From contig DLAC01000049.1 in the NCBI GenBank assembly GCA_002493865.1, positions 1-12,744 of the forward strand: DNA of 12,744 nt, given 5' to 3'. A model generated the notes under the pieces. The model made no database searches, was not told the origin of the DNA, and saw only the letters and a program-made list of their open reading frames with translations. The position numbers were made by a program, and so were the translations under genes. This document shows, piece after piece, positions 1-7,052 of the stretch. The DNA is from Caryophanales bacterium UBA7057 (GTDB lineage Bacteria > Bacillota_I > Bacilli_A > RF39 > UBA660). Positions within the stretch are counted from its first letter, which is position 1; every line of letters begins with the position of its first letter.

Positions 1-27
1 CAAATTTTACCGGAACTCAAATTTTAC
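1..27. repeat. 17-base-period direct repeat at window edge
   Basis: The 10-mer CAAATTTTAC occurs at 1-10 and again at 18-27, giving a 17-base period, with CGGAACT between the copies. Only one full unit and part of a second are visible because the window begins here. On the minus strand the unit reads GTAAAATTTGAGTTCCG. Short repeats of this style occur at the ends of IS21-type elements, but no transposase is visible, so origin is open. Confidence 0.45.
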
Positions 28-51
28 TTTTATTTCTTTTATCTATCGTTT

Positions 52-645
52 TTAAGAGTGATTGTATCTAGAAACTAACTCATCTCTTCTATCTCTCAGT
101 TTTTTGACTTTTTCTTCGTTTTCTAAATACTCTCCATATTCGGAAACTGCTTGATTTACGAAGTTTTCCGCTGTTTGCTTTCTTAAAAATTCTAATAATT
201 CTTTACATCTTTCTCCATATTGAATTGCATACTCTCTGACTCTTTTCATGGATTCAATATTTTTTTCATTTTCTAACCATGTGATTACGTCTTCATCTGT
301 AATAAACTTACCATTATAATGAAATTCTATACTTTGGTCGCTTATCTTCGTGGATGCTAAAGCTTCTCGTTGTTTTGTTGCAACACCAATACAAGTTTCT
401 AATTTAGGATTTGTTCTCTCCCAAGTATTCGGATAAGAGAAAATTACTGGAATTTCTGTACCATATAGATTATATCCATCTACAGTTTCTTTTTTGGATT
501 CAATTAAAATTTCCCTATGAACTATGCTTCTATCAGTAGAAAAACGCCAAAATGTATTGTTAGAATAAGATTCTCTACCTTTTAATGCTGGTAATAATAT
601 ATTCTTTCTTTTTACTACGAATGCTTCTAATGTATTTGATTGCAT
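52..645 (-). CDS. hypothetical protein, 197 aa
   Basis: I do not recognise this protein. The N-terminal half (about 1-115) looks like a mixed alpha/beta soluble domain, with aromatic-rich stretches such as NTFWRFSTDR. The C-terminal part (about 116-195) is strongly helical and charged, ending in a likely coiled coil rich in Glu, Lys and Arg. There is no signal peptide or membrane segment, so it is probably cytoplasmic. The start is well supported: GGAGG lies seven bases before ATG. The stop is TAA. The preceding gene ends in a terminator, so this gene should have its own promoter in the roughly 40 bases between; a TAGAAT element at 671-676 is a possible -10 but has no good -35. Being a real gene is likely from the ribosome binding site and codon pattern; function is unknown. 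Confidence 0.72.
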   Translation of the reverse strand: MQSNTLEAFVVKRKNILLPALKGRESYSNNTFWRFSTDRSIVHREILIESKKETVDGYNLYGTEIPVIFSYPNTWERTNPKLETCIGVATKQREALASTKISDQSIEFHYNGKFITDEDVITWLENEKNIESMKRVREYAIQYGERCKELLEFLRKQTAENFVNQAVSEYGEYLENEEKVKKLRDRRDELVSRYNHS

Positions 646-683
646 TTACATTCCTCCTTCATATACTTTCATTCTATCATAGA

Positions 684-714
684 CAAAAGAAAAAAGTAAG
701 ATTTTGCTTACTTT
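684..714 (-). terminator. intrinsic terminator after the 787-1380 gene
   Basis: A perfect 8-bp stem pairs AAAGTAAG (693-700) with CTTACTTT (707-714) around a 6-base loop. Read on the minus strand it is followed by a T-rich tail TTTTTTCTTTTG. It lies about 70 bases after the stop of the 787-1380 gene and before the start of the next gene, separating the two transcripts. The stem is AT-rich, so efficiency may be moderate. Confidence 0.7.
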
Positions 715-786
715 AATCTCTATTATCTATTACTTTTTAAAAATTATTAATATTTAGCATCTCTTTTTCTAATCAACTTAGTAACT

Positions 787-1380
787 TTACATTCTTATAC
801 CTGATTGCTCATTTTTATTAGATTCTAGATGATTATTTTTATATTGAGTTTCTATATTACTAACATAATTCTCATCATCACCCATTGGTACTTTACTATT
901 TCCTAAAATCCAAGTTTCATAATCCATCCTCGATATTTTACCAGTTGTCATTTTATAATATTCATAAGAGGATTCTACACGCATTTTTGCTCGTTCTATA
1001 AAGATGGGTGTACTAAGCAATTTTAAATCAACTTCGTCTAAATAGTCTTTTGCTTTTTCATAATTACCGACTTGTGCTGATACCTGTTTTTCTAATGCCA
1101 ACTTTTTAACCTGTAAAGATTTTAATTCTGCTTCCCAGGCGTTAACTTCCTTTTGTCTTCCTGCATATCCCATATATGCAAACCACTCATAATCCTTTAA
1201 ACTACTTTTCATATCTAACACATTTTGATTAATAGTAGCATCTTTCCTCAATTTTTCTCTTTGAATTTCTTCGATTTCATTTTGAATGGCTTTGATTCCA
1301 TCAATATTGTTTACTAATTCTGTATTTTCCTGTTGAGGAGTATCCTCCAACTCAATGTTTAATAATCCTAATTCTTCCAT
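787..1380 (-). CDS. hypothetical coiled-coil protein, 197 aa
   Basis: I do not recognise this protein. It is soluble and highly charged, with two probable helical or coiled-coil stretches at about residues 25-65 and 78-120 (rich in Glu, Lys, Leu and Gln). An aromatic segment (DYEWFAYMGYAGR) lies between them. The C-terminal 45 residues are polar and probably disordered, ending in an Asn/Ser/Glu-rich tail. No signal peptide, membrane helix or catalytic motif is visible. The start is supported by AGGTGAT just before ATG. The gene sits between two terminators and so is probably monocistronic. The terminator of the gene upstream ends only a few bases before this ribosome binding site, so either read-through or a promoter overlapping that hairpin must supply the transcript (a TATACT preceded by TGT lies in its 3' arm). 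Function unknown. Confidence 0.7.
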   Translation of the reverse strand: MEELGLLNIELEDTPQQENTELVNNIDGIKAIQNEIEEIQREKLRKDATINQNVLDMKSSLKDYEWFAYMGYAGRQKEVNAWEAELKSLQVKKLALEKQVSAQVGNYEKAKDYLDEVDLKLLSTPIFIERAKMRVESSYEYYKMTTGKISRMDYETWILGNSKVPMGDDENYVSNIETQYKNNHLESNKNEQSGIRM

Positions 1381-1391
1381 ATTATCACCTA

Positions 1392-1419
1392 AAAAAAGTA
1401 TAACAGATATACTCTTTTT
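1392..1419 (-). terminator. intrinsic terminator after the BI-1 family gene
   Basis: AGTATA (1397-1402) pairs with TATACT (1408-1413) around a 5-base loop. The stem continues as five A-T pairs after one bulged C at 1414. On the minus strand it ends in a run of seven T. It lies 20 bases after the stop of the 1440-2081 gene. The T run is directly followed by the ribosome binding site of the next gene, an unusually tight arrangement. Confidence 0.65.
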
Positions 1420-1439
1420 AGTACATATATTTTTTTATT

Positions 1440-2081
1440 TTAATCGTCACTTTGGCCAAATAGTCTTAATAAATCATAAATAATATTGATAAAGTCTAGG
1501 TATAGTTGGAATGCTCCATAGATTGCTAGATTGTCTTCTTCAATCGAACCTTCTAATCGCTTGATACTTTGAATATCATAGGCAATGTATCCTAAGAAGA
1601 CTAAGATACTAATACATGTTACTACTAAATCGAAAGTTTCATTATGCATAAATATATTTACGATAGAACAAATTACCACTCCAAGTAACATCATAAGTAG
1701 GAAACTTCCAATCTTTGTTAGATCTAATTTTGTAAAATATCCAAGAAGTGCAAATAATAGGAATAGAATTGCGGCAATTAAGAATACTAGCATAATGGAT
1801 TCTACTTTATAAACTATGAATACTGCAGAAAAGCTTAGTCCACTTAGAAATGAATAAATTAAATAACAAGTCTTTGCAGTAATTGGACTCATTTTATGAA
1901 TTCTGGCACTTAAGAAAATAGCTACTGCTAATTCTAATATGATTAGAAATATATATCCGTTATTTACAAAGATAAATTCTAATGCACTCTGATTTGTTTT
2001 TGTATAAATTCCCGTTACGAATGTAACTAAGAGGCCTACAAATAGCCATAAAAATACTTTTGGATAAGTCTTATTTTTCAT
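1440..2081 (-). CDS. Bax inhibitor-1 family membrane protein (YetJ/YbhL-like)
   Basis: This is a polytopic membrane protein of 213 residues with about seven hydrophobic segments (roughly 9-26, 41-59, 70-91, 94-117, 124-146, 150-171, 190-207), as expected for the TMBIM/BI-1 family. The family signature is at the end: AYDIQ at 167-171 and YLDFINIIYDLLRLFG at 194-209. D169 and D196 fit the aspartate pair that forms the pH-sensitive latch of the B. subtilis calcium-leak channel YetJ. By family knowledge it is likely an ion (calcium or proton) leak protein in the cytoplasmic membrane; the physiological role in bacteria is poorly known. It starts 17 bases after the preceding gene, with AGGTGAT before ATG, so it is probably the last gene of the ychF transcript, ending at a hairpin terminator. 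Confidence 0.88.
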   Translation of the reverse strand: MKNKTYPKVFLWLFVGLLVTFVTGIYTKTNQSALEFIFVNNGYIFLIILELAVAIFLSARIHKMSPITAKTCYLIYSFLSGLSFSAVFIVYKVESIMLVFLIAAILFLLFALLGYFTKLDLTKIGSFLLMMLLGVVICSIVNIFMHNETFDLVVTCISILVFLGYIAYDIQSIKRLEGSIEEDNLAIYGAFQLYLDFINIIYDLLRLFGQSDD

Positions 2082-2098
2082 TTTATCACCTTTCTTTA

Positions 2099-2638
2099 TT
2101 ATACTCTTTTTTGTTTTTGAACATTCTTTTCTTTTCCTAACTTTTCTGATATTGAAGTTTCTGAATTTATCTCATTTAAGAAAAATTCCATTAAGTGATT
2201 GGTTTCTTGCGCAGGGACTCTGCATATTTCTGTCATTTTCATAGATCTTAACACTTGTTGATAATATAAAGATAGTTCTTTTTCTTTTTTCTTTGCCTTT
2301 GGTGGAAATTGTTTTATTTCTGGAACCACACTTAAATTTTCTTCTAAAAGACAATTTATTAAGAATACCAATCGTGGTTCCATATAGGAATCATAGCAAA
2401 TTTCATATACATCCCTTTCCAATGTAGGTCCTAATTTTAACGAAAATAGAAAATCTTTTTGTAAATTTCTAATTGTTTGTCCTTCAATTGGAACTGGATC
2501 TACAGCACTATTTTTTACAACATGAGTCATTTCTGTATATTTTTGACTTACTTCCTGTCTGATTTTTTCTAATTCTTCTCGATAGAGAGTAACTTCATAT
2601 TTGACTACTTCTTCATTTTCTATTTCGTAATAAGTCAT
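2099..2638 (-). CDS. hypothetical protein, 179 aa, co-transcribed with ychF
   Basis: I do not recognise this protein. It begins with a charged region (EIENEEVVKYEVTLYREELEKIRQ at about 5-29, mostly helical) and has a central conserved-looking part (about 45-105) with a GQTIRNLQKDFLFSLKLGPT segment. A Lys-rich stretch follows (KAKKKEKE, about 114-121), and the tail is polar and basic. It has no signal peptide or membrane helix and is probably cytoplasmic. The start lies 8 bases after the ychF stop codon. The ribosome binding site AGGAG overlaps that TAG stop, which indicates translational coupling to ychF. BI-1 follows 17 bases downstream. The context suggests a housekeeping transcript but does not tell the function. 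Confidence 0.75.
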   Translation of the reverse strand: MTYYEIENEEVVKYEVTLYREELEKIRQEVSQKYTEMTHVVKNSAVDPVPIEGQTIRNLQKDFLFSLKLGPTLERDVYEICYDSYMEPRLVFLINCLLEENLSVVPEIKQFPPKAKKKEKELSLYYQQVLRSMKMTEICRVPAQETNHLMEFFLNEINSETSISEKLGKEKNVQKQKRV

Positions 2639-2646
2639 AAGTTCTC

Positions 2647-3747
2647 CTATACATTAAATCGAAAATGACATATATCCCCATCCTGCATTAAGTAATCTTT
2701 TCCTTCCAATCGAAATTTTCCAGCTTCTTTTACTTTGAGTTCACTTCCACAATCCATTAAATCTTGATAGGAAATTACTTCTGCTCGAATAAAGCCTTTT
2801 TCAAAATCTGTATGAATGATTCCTGCACATTGTTTGGCATTCATTCCTTTTTTATAAGTCCAAGCTCTAACTTCATCTTTACCTACTGTAAAATAAGTAG
2901 AAAGTCCCAATAAATCATAAGTTGCTTGAATTAACTGATCTAATCCACTCATTTCAATTCCTAATGCCTCTAACATATCTTTTTTATCATTCTCTTCTAG
3001 CTGACTCAATTCTTCTTCTATCTTGGCACAGACTTTAATTACTTTAGAATCTTCTTTTTTAGCATATTCTTTTACTTTTTTAACATGATCGTTATCTTCT
3101 GTTGATACTTCTTCTTCATTAATATTTGCCATATAAATAATTGGTTTAATTGTTAAAAAGTTATATGACTTAATTGCGAGTTTCTCTTCCTCTGTGAAAT
3201 CAACCGAACGAAGTGCTTGATTTTGTTCTAATGCTGACTTTGCCTTTTCTAGTGCATCTAATTCAATTTTGTCTTCTTTGTCTTTGGATGCTCTTAGTTT
3301 TTTAGAAATTTTTTCAATCCGATTTCCAATACTTTCTAAATCTGCTAATATTAATTCCAGGTTGATAATTTCGATATCACGAATTGGGTCAACTTCTCCT
3401 TCTACGTGGATAATATCGCTATTTTCGAAGCATCTTACTACCTCTACAATGGCATCTGTTTCTCTAATATGAGATAGGAATTTATTTCCCAATCCTTCTC
3501 CTTGGCTTGCTCCCTTTACTAATCCTGCGATATCTGTAAATTCATAGGCAGTTGGAATTAATCGTTCTGGATGATACATCTCCTGGAGTTTATCTAATCT
3601 TTGATCTGGAACGGTTACAACCCCAACATTTGGATCAATGGTAGCAAACGGATAGTTAGCAGCTAGAATACTCTTTTTTGTAATCGCATTAAATAAAGTG
3701 GATTTTCCGACATTAGGTAGTCCAACAATTCCTGCTGTTAATCCCAT
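2647..3747 (-). CDS. ychF: redox-regulated ATPase/GTPase YchF (OLA1 family)
   Basis: This is the universally conserved Obg-family P-loop NTPase YchF at full length (366 aa; the family is near 365). The P loop GLPNVGKST is at residues 9-17, G3 is DIAG at 72-75, and the G4 position reads NINE (208-211), the NxxE form that makes YchF prefer ATP over GTP. A coiled-coil insertion spans about 130-180. The C-terminal TGS domain runs from about 280 to the end and closes with the usual GDICHFRFNV. YchF binds ribosomes and is linked to stress responses and translation start fidelity in other bacteria. The start has AGAGGG upstream and a TATAAT promoter 25 bases before it. It heads a likely three-gene transcript with the 179-aa unknown and BI-1. 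In B. subtilis the homologue (yyaF) also lies near parB. Confidence 0.97.
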   Translation of the reverse strand: MGLTAGIVGLPNVGKSTLFNAITKKSILAANYPFATIDPNVGVVTVPDQRLDKLQEMYHPERLIPTAYEFTDIAGLVKGASQGEGLGNKFLSHIRETDAIVEVVRCFENSDIIHVEGEVDPIRDIEIINLELILADLESIGNRIEKISKKLRASKDKEDKIELDALEKAKSALEQNQALRSVDFTEEEKLAIKSYNFLTIKPIIYMANINEEEVSTEDNDHVKKVKEYAKKEDSKVIKVCAKIEEELSQLEENDKKDMLEALGIEMSGLDQLIQATYDLLGLSTYFTVGKDEVRAWTYKKGMNAKQCAGIIHTDFEKGFIRAEVISYQDLMDCGSELKVKEAGKFRLEGKDYLMQDGDICHFRFNV

Positions 3748-3763
3748 AGTATCCCTCTTTTCT

Positions 3764-3790
3764 ATAAGAAAATTATACCATAATTCTTAT
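3764..3790 (-). promoter_or_regulatory. ychF promoter with inverted repeat over the -10
   Basis: On the minus strand a TATAAT (3772-3777) is preceded by TGG, giving an extended -10 of the TGn type, about 25 bases before the ychF start. No good -35 is visible. The -10 lies inside an imperfect inverted repeat: ATAAGAAAATTAT (3764-3776) faces ATAATTCTTAT (3780-3790) across three bases, differing by a two-base bulge. This could be an operator, or simply a by-product of AT-rich sequence. Confidence 0.6.
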
Positions 3791-3869
3791 TCCCTCGAAT
3801 AATAATTTTAAAGTTTTAATCATATTTTTCATTCAATAAGGAATTTATAAATATTTTAAATACTATCTG

Positions 3870-4358
3870 CTATTTTAATTTTTTCTCAAAAATGATAATA
3901 TCCTCATTAAAAGATAGAAAATCAAATCCTGATTTTTCAATCAATGAAAGAGATTTTTTATTGTCTTTATATAACCAAGCAATCGCTGAGTCATAATCCT
4001 TTCTTGCTACTTCTACCATATAATTTAACAGTCTCTTTCCATATCCACAATGCTGATATTTCGGATGAATTATAAAGGCAAGTTCTGCCTTATGGACCCC
4101 ATGTTCTAAATGAATAGAATTTTTAAGCCATGTAGCATTCGGAACACCATTAAATAATTCCTCTTCCATAGGCATAATTGTCCCGTAACCAATCAAATGA
4201 TGATTTAAATATAAGCCATAATTACCATCTTGTATGATATCCTGAATTGGTTCTATCTCATTTGAAAAACAGAGTTTATATTTATCCCATTGATATGCTC
4301 TTAAATAAGAAATATAAGTTATTAATATATGATTATTTAATTTTTTAAAAGTTTCCAT
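3870..4358 (-). CDS. GNAT family N-acetyltransferase
   Basis: This 162-residue protein has the Gcn5-related acetyltransferase fold. The strand and acetyl-CoA loop of motif A are visible as LAFIIHPKYQHCGYGKRLL (93-111), with the pyrophosphate-binding QHCGYG at 102-107. The motif B region is NKKSLSLIEKSGF (133-145), and the C-terminal strand is EDIIIFEKK. It transfers an acetyl group from acetyl-CoA to an amine, but the substrate cannot be read from the sequence. It is cytoplasmic. It has its own strong promoter (4393-4421) and an oddly pure-G ribosome binding site. No clear terminator separates it from ychF 122 bases downstream, though ychF has its own promoter. GNAT genes move often, and this one is probably accessory to the surrounding conserved block. 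Confidence 0.88.
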   Translation of the reverse strand: METFKKLNNHILITYISYLRAYQWDKYKLCFSNEIEPIQDIIQDGNYGLYLNHHLIGYGTIMPMEEELFNGVPNATWLKNSIHLEHGVHKAELAFIIHPKYQHCGYGKRLLNYMVEVARKDYDSAIAWLYKDNKKSLSLIEKSGFDFLSFNEDIIIFEKKLK

Positions 4359-4364
4359 CCATAA

Positions 4365-4370
4365 CCCCCC
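4365..4370 (-). promoter_or_regulatory. unusual ribosome binding site, six G
   Basis: GGGGGG on the minus strand stands six bases before the ATG of the GNAT gene. It is striking in such AT-rich DNA. It can pair with the CCUCC end of 16S rRNA through a G-U pair, and a run of identical bases is prone to length change, which could alter translation. Confidence 0.6.
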
Positions 4371-4392
4371 TCAATTTCTTTTTTTGCGCTTT

Positions 4393-4421
4393 AGTATAAC
4401 ACTTTTTTGTTGATTTTTCAA
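4393..4421 (-). promoter_or_regulatory. sigma-A type promoter for the GNAT gene
   Basis: On the minus strand TTGAAA (4416-4421) and TATACT (4393-4398) are separated by exactly 17 bases. The -10 is preceded by TGT, an extended element. It is the best promoter match in the window and lies about 35 bases before the GNAT start, directly after the T run of the abgT terminator. Confidence 0.8.
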
Positions 4422-4422
4422 G

Positions 4423-4445
4423 AAAAAAGACAACAAGATGTTGCC
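4423..4445 (-). terminator. intrinsic terminator of the parA-abgT operon
   Basis: On the minus strand GGCAACA (4445-4439) pairs with TGTTGTC (4435-4429), with one G-U pair and a 3-base loop, followed by six T. The stem begins at the last base of the abgT TAG stop codon, so the ribosome reaches the hairpin at the end of translation. It closes the operon that starts with parA. Confidence 0.85.
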
Positions 4446-6037
4446 TATAGGGTTGGAAATCTACTAGGACCTAAAGGAAGTCCTGTTAGATACCAAAGAA
4501 TTGCAATTACAATCCAAGTAAAACTAATAATTAAACAATATGGAAGCATCAGTTTTAATGCTCTTCCTACTGTAATTGGTTTCTTTTTATTTGGATTATA
4601 CATATTTAGATATCCAATTAGAATTACAAAATATGGTAGTAATGGAGTTAACCCTTTTGTCATGGAATCTCCTGCACGTAATAAGAATTGTGCAAATTCT
4701 GGAGAAATATTCGATTGCATTAGTTTTGGAACAACAGCAGGTGCTAAAATTGTCCATTTAGCAAGAGGTGTTGCTGCAATTAGGTTGATTAGTCCAATTA
4801 TCACTACCACCAAAAGAACCAGAGGAAGTCCTGTAAATTCAGCACTAGAAATAATATTGGCAGCATAAGCAGTAATCACAGTTGCAATATTTGTTTTTCT
4901 AAAGATTGCTATAAACTGAGACGCAAAGAAAATTAAGATAATTAAGCTTCCAATTTCGGAAAGGTATTTGCTTGTTTCAGTAATTAGTTCTTTATCATTT
5001 TTAATGGTTTTTGCACCTTTTCCATATGCAATTCCAACTATAATAAAATATAATGAAATTAAGAATGTGAATCCATCTTGGAAATAGGAATTTTCTCCAA
5101 ATACTTGTGCTAAATACGTTGGTGCCTCCATATCTAGTAACATTCCTGAGAATGGTAAATTAGGAAGTAAGGAATAGATAAAGAATACGATAAAAAAGAT
5201 GGTTGCAATTAAAGCATTTTTTAGTCCTTTTCTTTCTCTAACATCTTCTTCTAGTTTTCTTTGCTCTAGTTCTTCTTCATCGATTATCTCTTCGATTTCT
5301 TCTGTTTGACCCTCAGTGTCTCTATATCTTCCGAGTTTTGGCACTACAAATTTTTCAATAATAATCGTTCCGACAATGGATAAAATAATCGAAGTTGCAA
5401 TGATAATAAATAAATTAGATGTTAGCGGAACATGATAATTTACATCAATGAGCCTAGCAGAAGCTTCAGTAATTGGTATTAAGTTTGCTTCCATAGACCC
5501 TACAAATAGGGTAACCCCATACCCAAAAGCAACTCCCGTAAATGCCGTAATAATTCCTGCAAGAGGGTTTCTATTGTTTTCCCTAAATATGATTGCCGCT
5601 AATGGAATTAATACAACATACCCAATCTCATTAATTAAACTAGAAACTGTAGCTACTAATAATAGAATGAATGTTATTTTTTGATTATTAATTTTTACTA
5701 AAACTCTTTTGATAAAGGTATCAAAAAATCCTGTTGCTTGTGCAACACCTAGTCCGATTAAGGCGATTAATAAGGTACTTAAGGTTGTAAAACTAACAAA
5801 GTTCCTTGCCGACTCTCCTATTAATGACTTAATTCCGTCATAATTAAATAAGTTTTCTACTGCTACTAAAGTTTTATCTAACTCATAGGTTGTTAAATTT
5901 AAACGATTATAGGTAGCTTGAACTTGAAATATGCTAAGAATAAAACTTAACACCATGACAAATCCTGTTAATAAAATAAAAGTAGTAACTGGATGAAGAT
6001 GAAATTTTTTTAATTTTAATTTCTTTTTGTCTCTCAT
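4445..6037 (-). CDS. AbgT family transporter
   Basis: This polytopic membrane protein of 530 residues belongs to the AbgT family (E. coli AbgT imports p-aminobenzoyl-glutamate; MtrF and YdaH export sulfonamide-like compounds). Direction and substrate cannot be decided here. The layout fits the family: a basic cytoplasmic N-terminus, a first transmembrane helix at about 18-40, and an extracytoplasmic segment. Further helices follow, with a polar acidic loop at about 238-270 (Glu/Asp/Arg rich). The C-terminal half contains ATPLAKWTILAPAVVP and RAGDSMTKGLTPLLPYF, which carry residues conserved in the family. I chose ATG at 6037 because an in-frame GTG 15 bases upstream (6052) overlaps the Shine-Dalgarno GAGGAG itself. 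That site lies inside the last codons of DUF951, whose stop is one base away. It is the last gene of the operon, with a terminator at its stop codon. Confidence 0.9.
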   Translation of the reverse strand: MRDKKKLKLKKFHLHPVTTFILLTGFVMVLSFILSIFQVQATYNRLNLTTYELDKTLVAVENLFNYDGIKSLIGESARNFVSFTTLSTLLIALIGLGVAQATGFFDTFIKRVLVKINNQKITFILLLVATVSSLINEIGYVVLIPLAAIIFRENNRNPLAGIITAFTGVAFGYGVTLFVGSMEANLIPITEASARLIDVNYHVPLTSNLFIIIATSIILSIVGTIIIEKFVVPKLGRYRDTEGQTEEIEEIIDEEELEQRKLEEDVRERKGLKNALIATIFFIVFFIYSLLPNLPFSGMLLDMEAPTYLAQVFGENSYFQDGFTFLISLYFIIVGIAYGKGAKTIKNDKELITETSKYLSEIGSLIILIFFASQFIAIFRKTNIATVITAYAANIISSAEFTGLPLVLLVVVIIGLINLIAATPLAKWTILAPAVVPKLMQSNISPEFAQFLLRAGDSMTKGLTPLLPYFVILIGYLNMYNPNKKKPITVGRALKLMLPYCLIISFTWIVIAILWYLTGLPLGPSRFPTL

Positions 6038-6038
6038 A

Positions 6039-6236
6039 TTACTGCTCCTCACTATGAATTACTTTTTTTATTTTTTTATTAAACTCGATTCTTGGAATCA
6101 TTACTGTACGATTACAGTTTACACAACGGATTTTTATATCAGCACCAAGTCTAATAATTTCCCATTCATTGGCGCCACATGGATGTCCTTTTTTCATAAT
6201 TACTCTACTATTTAGACCATATTCTTTATTTTCCAT
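6039..6236 (-). CDS. yyzM: DUF951 family protein (YyzM-like)
   Basis: This 65-residue soluble protein matches the DUF951 family seen in many Bacillota. The recognisable core is MKKGHPCGANEWEIIRLGAD (14-33), followed by IKIRCVNCNRTVMIPRIEF. The Cys of HPCG and the CVNC pair suggest a small metal-binding or nucleic-acid-binding fold, but no function is established. The start overlaps the end of mscS by 11 bases and has AGAGGTG four bases upstream. The stop lies one base before the abgT start. MscS-DUF951 adjacency near parB is a recurring arrangement in Bacillota, so this gene helps confirm the locus. In B. subtilis yyzM sits in the same region. Confidence 0.9.
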   Translation of the reverse strand: MENKEYGLNSRVIMKKGHPCGANEWEIIRLGADIKIRCVNCNRTVMIPRIEFNKKIKKVIHSEEQ

Positions 6237-7035
6237 GGTACACCTCTATTTGTGGATAAGGAATTTTTATATTATTTTTGTCTAAGCATTCCTTGATTTC
6301 TTTTCTCATAATTCTTTGCACATTATAATGTGAAAGAGATTTTGTAGGTGCTATCATTCTATATACAACCGACGAGTCATCTAATTTTTCGATTCCCAAA
6401 ACTTGAACTTCTCCTTTTAAATCAGGCAAAGTTTCGGTTAGGGTTTTCGCTAATTTTTGAAGAACTTTTTCTACTTGACTCATATTGCTTTCATAAGATA
6501 CTCCAAAGTCTACAATTGCCATAGAATTGGTCATATTATAATTAATAACTTCATCAATATTATGATTGGCAATGATTTTTACCTTTCCATCCCAGCTTTT
6601 AATTCTAGTTGTCTTTAGTCCTAAAAATACGACTTCTCCTGTAAAATCACCTACAGTAATTACATCACCAATAGCATATTGATTTTCTAAGATAATTCCA
6701 ATCCCTGCAATAATATCTTTGGCAAAATCTTGAAGAGCTAATCCTAATAGTGCTCCTAAAATTCCAAGACCTGCTAGAACAGAACTCACATCGACTCCAT
6801 AGACCGTTACAATCGCAAGCCCCGTAAAAACAGCAATAATATATTTGATAAAATTATTTAATAAAACTTTAAATGTTTCTGTTTTTTTGTAATTATAACT
6901 GCCCTTTTCTAAGCTTTTTTCTTTTGTATTAATGATAGTTTTAACAATCTTTTTGCATATAAAATTAATGATAAATGCCACTACAATATAAATAATTGGC
7001 AAATAAATTTGAGGAATTAATATTTTTTCTAACAT
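6226..7035 (-). CDS. small-conductance mechanosensitive channel, MscS family
   Basis: This 269-residue membrane protein is a short, three-helix MscS-type channel, similar in length to B. subtilis YkuT. TM1 spans about 9-31 and TM2 about 58-80. The pore-lining TM3 is Gly/Ala/Leu rich (83-112, containing GLGILGALLGLALQDF). The cytoplasmic beta domain follows, with the typical QYAIGDVITVGDFTGEV (119-135) and TTRIKSWDGKVKIIANHNI (142-160). Channels of this family release solutes when membrane tension rises after hypo-osmotic shock. The start follows the parB stop by 17 bases. Its Shine-Dalgarno GGGAGGT (7047-7053) is 11 bases from ATG, longer than usual, and overlaps the parB stop codon, which suggests coupling with reduced efficiency. 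No alternative in-frame start is available nearer. It overlaps DUF951 by 11 bases. Confidence 0.94.
   Translation of the reverse strand: MLEKILIPQIYLPIIYIVVAFIINFICKKIVKTIINTKEKSLEKGSYNYKKTETFKVLLNNFIKYIIAVFTGLAIVTVYGVDVSSVLAGLGILGALLGLALQDFAKDIIAGIGIILENQYAIGDVITVGDFTGEVVFLGLKTTRIKSWDGKVKIIANHNIDEVINYNMTNSMAIVDFGVSYESNMSQVEKVLQKLAKTLTETLPDLKGEVQVLGIEKLDDSSVVYRMIAPTKSLSHYNVQRIMRKEIKECLDKNNIKIPYPQIEVYHGK
6251..6259 (-). promoter_or_regulatory. DnaA-box match inside the mscS 3' end
   Basis: TTATCCACA, the consensus DnaA box, reads on the minus strand in the last codons of mscS. It is isolated and could be chance, but the locus is of the type found near oriC. Confidence 0.25.
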
Positions 7036-7052
7036 TTTAGAAAGATACCTCC

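Noticed and set aside
648..673. Eight-codon reading frame MKVYEGGM ending just before the 52-645 gene start
   Set aside because: It overlaps the Shine-Dalgarno of the real gene, has no binding site of its own, and its ATG overlaps the candidate -10 element.
4407..4868. Open frame of 153 codons on the plus strand
   Set aside because: It runs antisense through abgT, crosses that operon's terminator, begins without a ribosome binding site, and its composition is that of a mirror frame.
6038..6052. GTG start for the AbgT protein, five codons upstream
   Set aside because: The GTG overlaps the GAGGAG Shine-Dalgarno that serves the ATG at 6037, so it cannot have a proper binding site.
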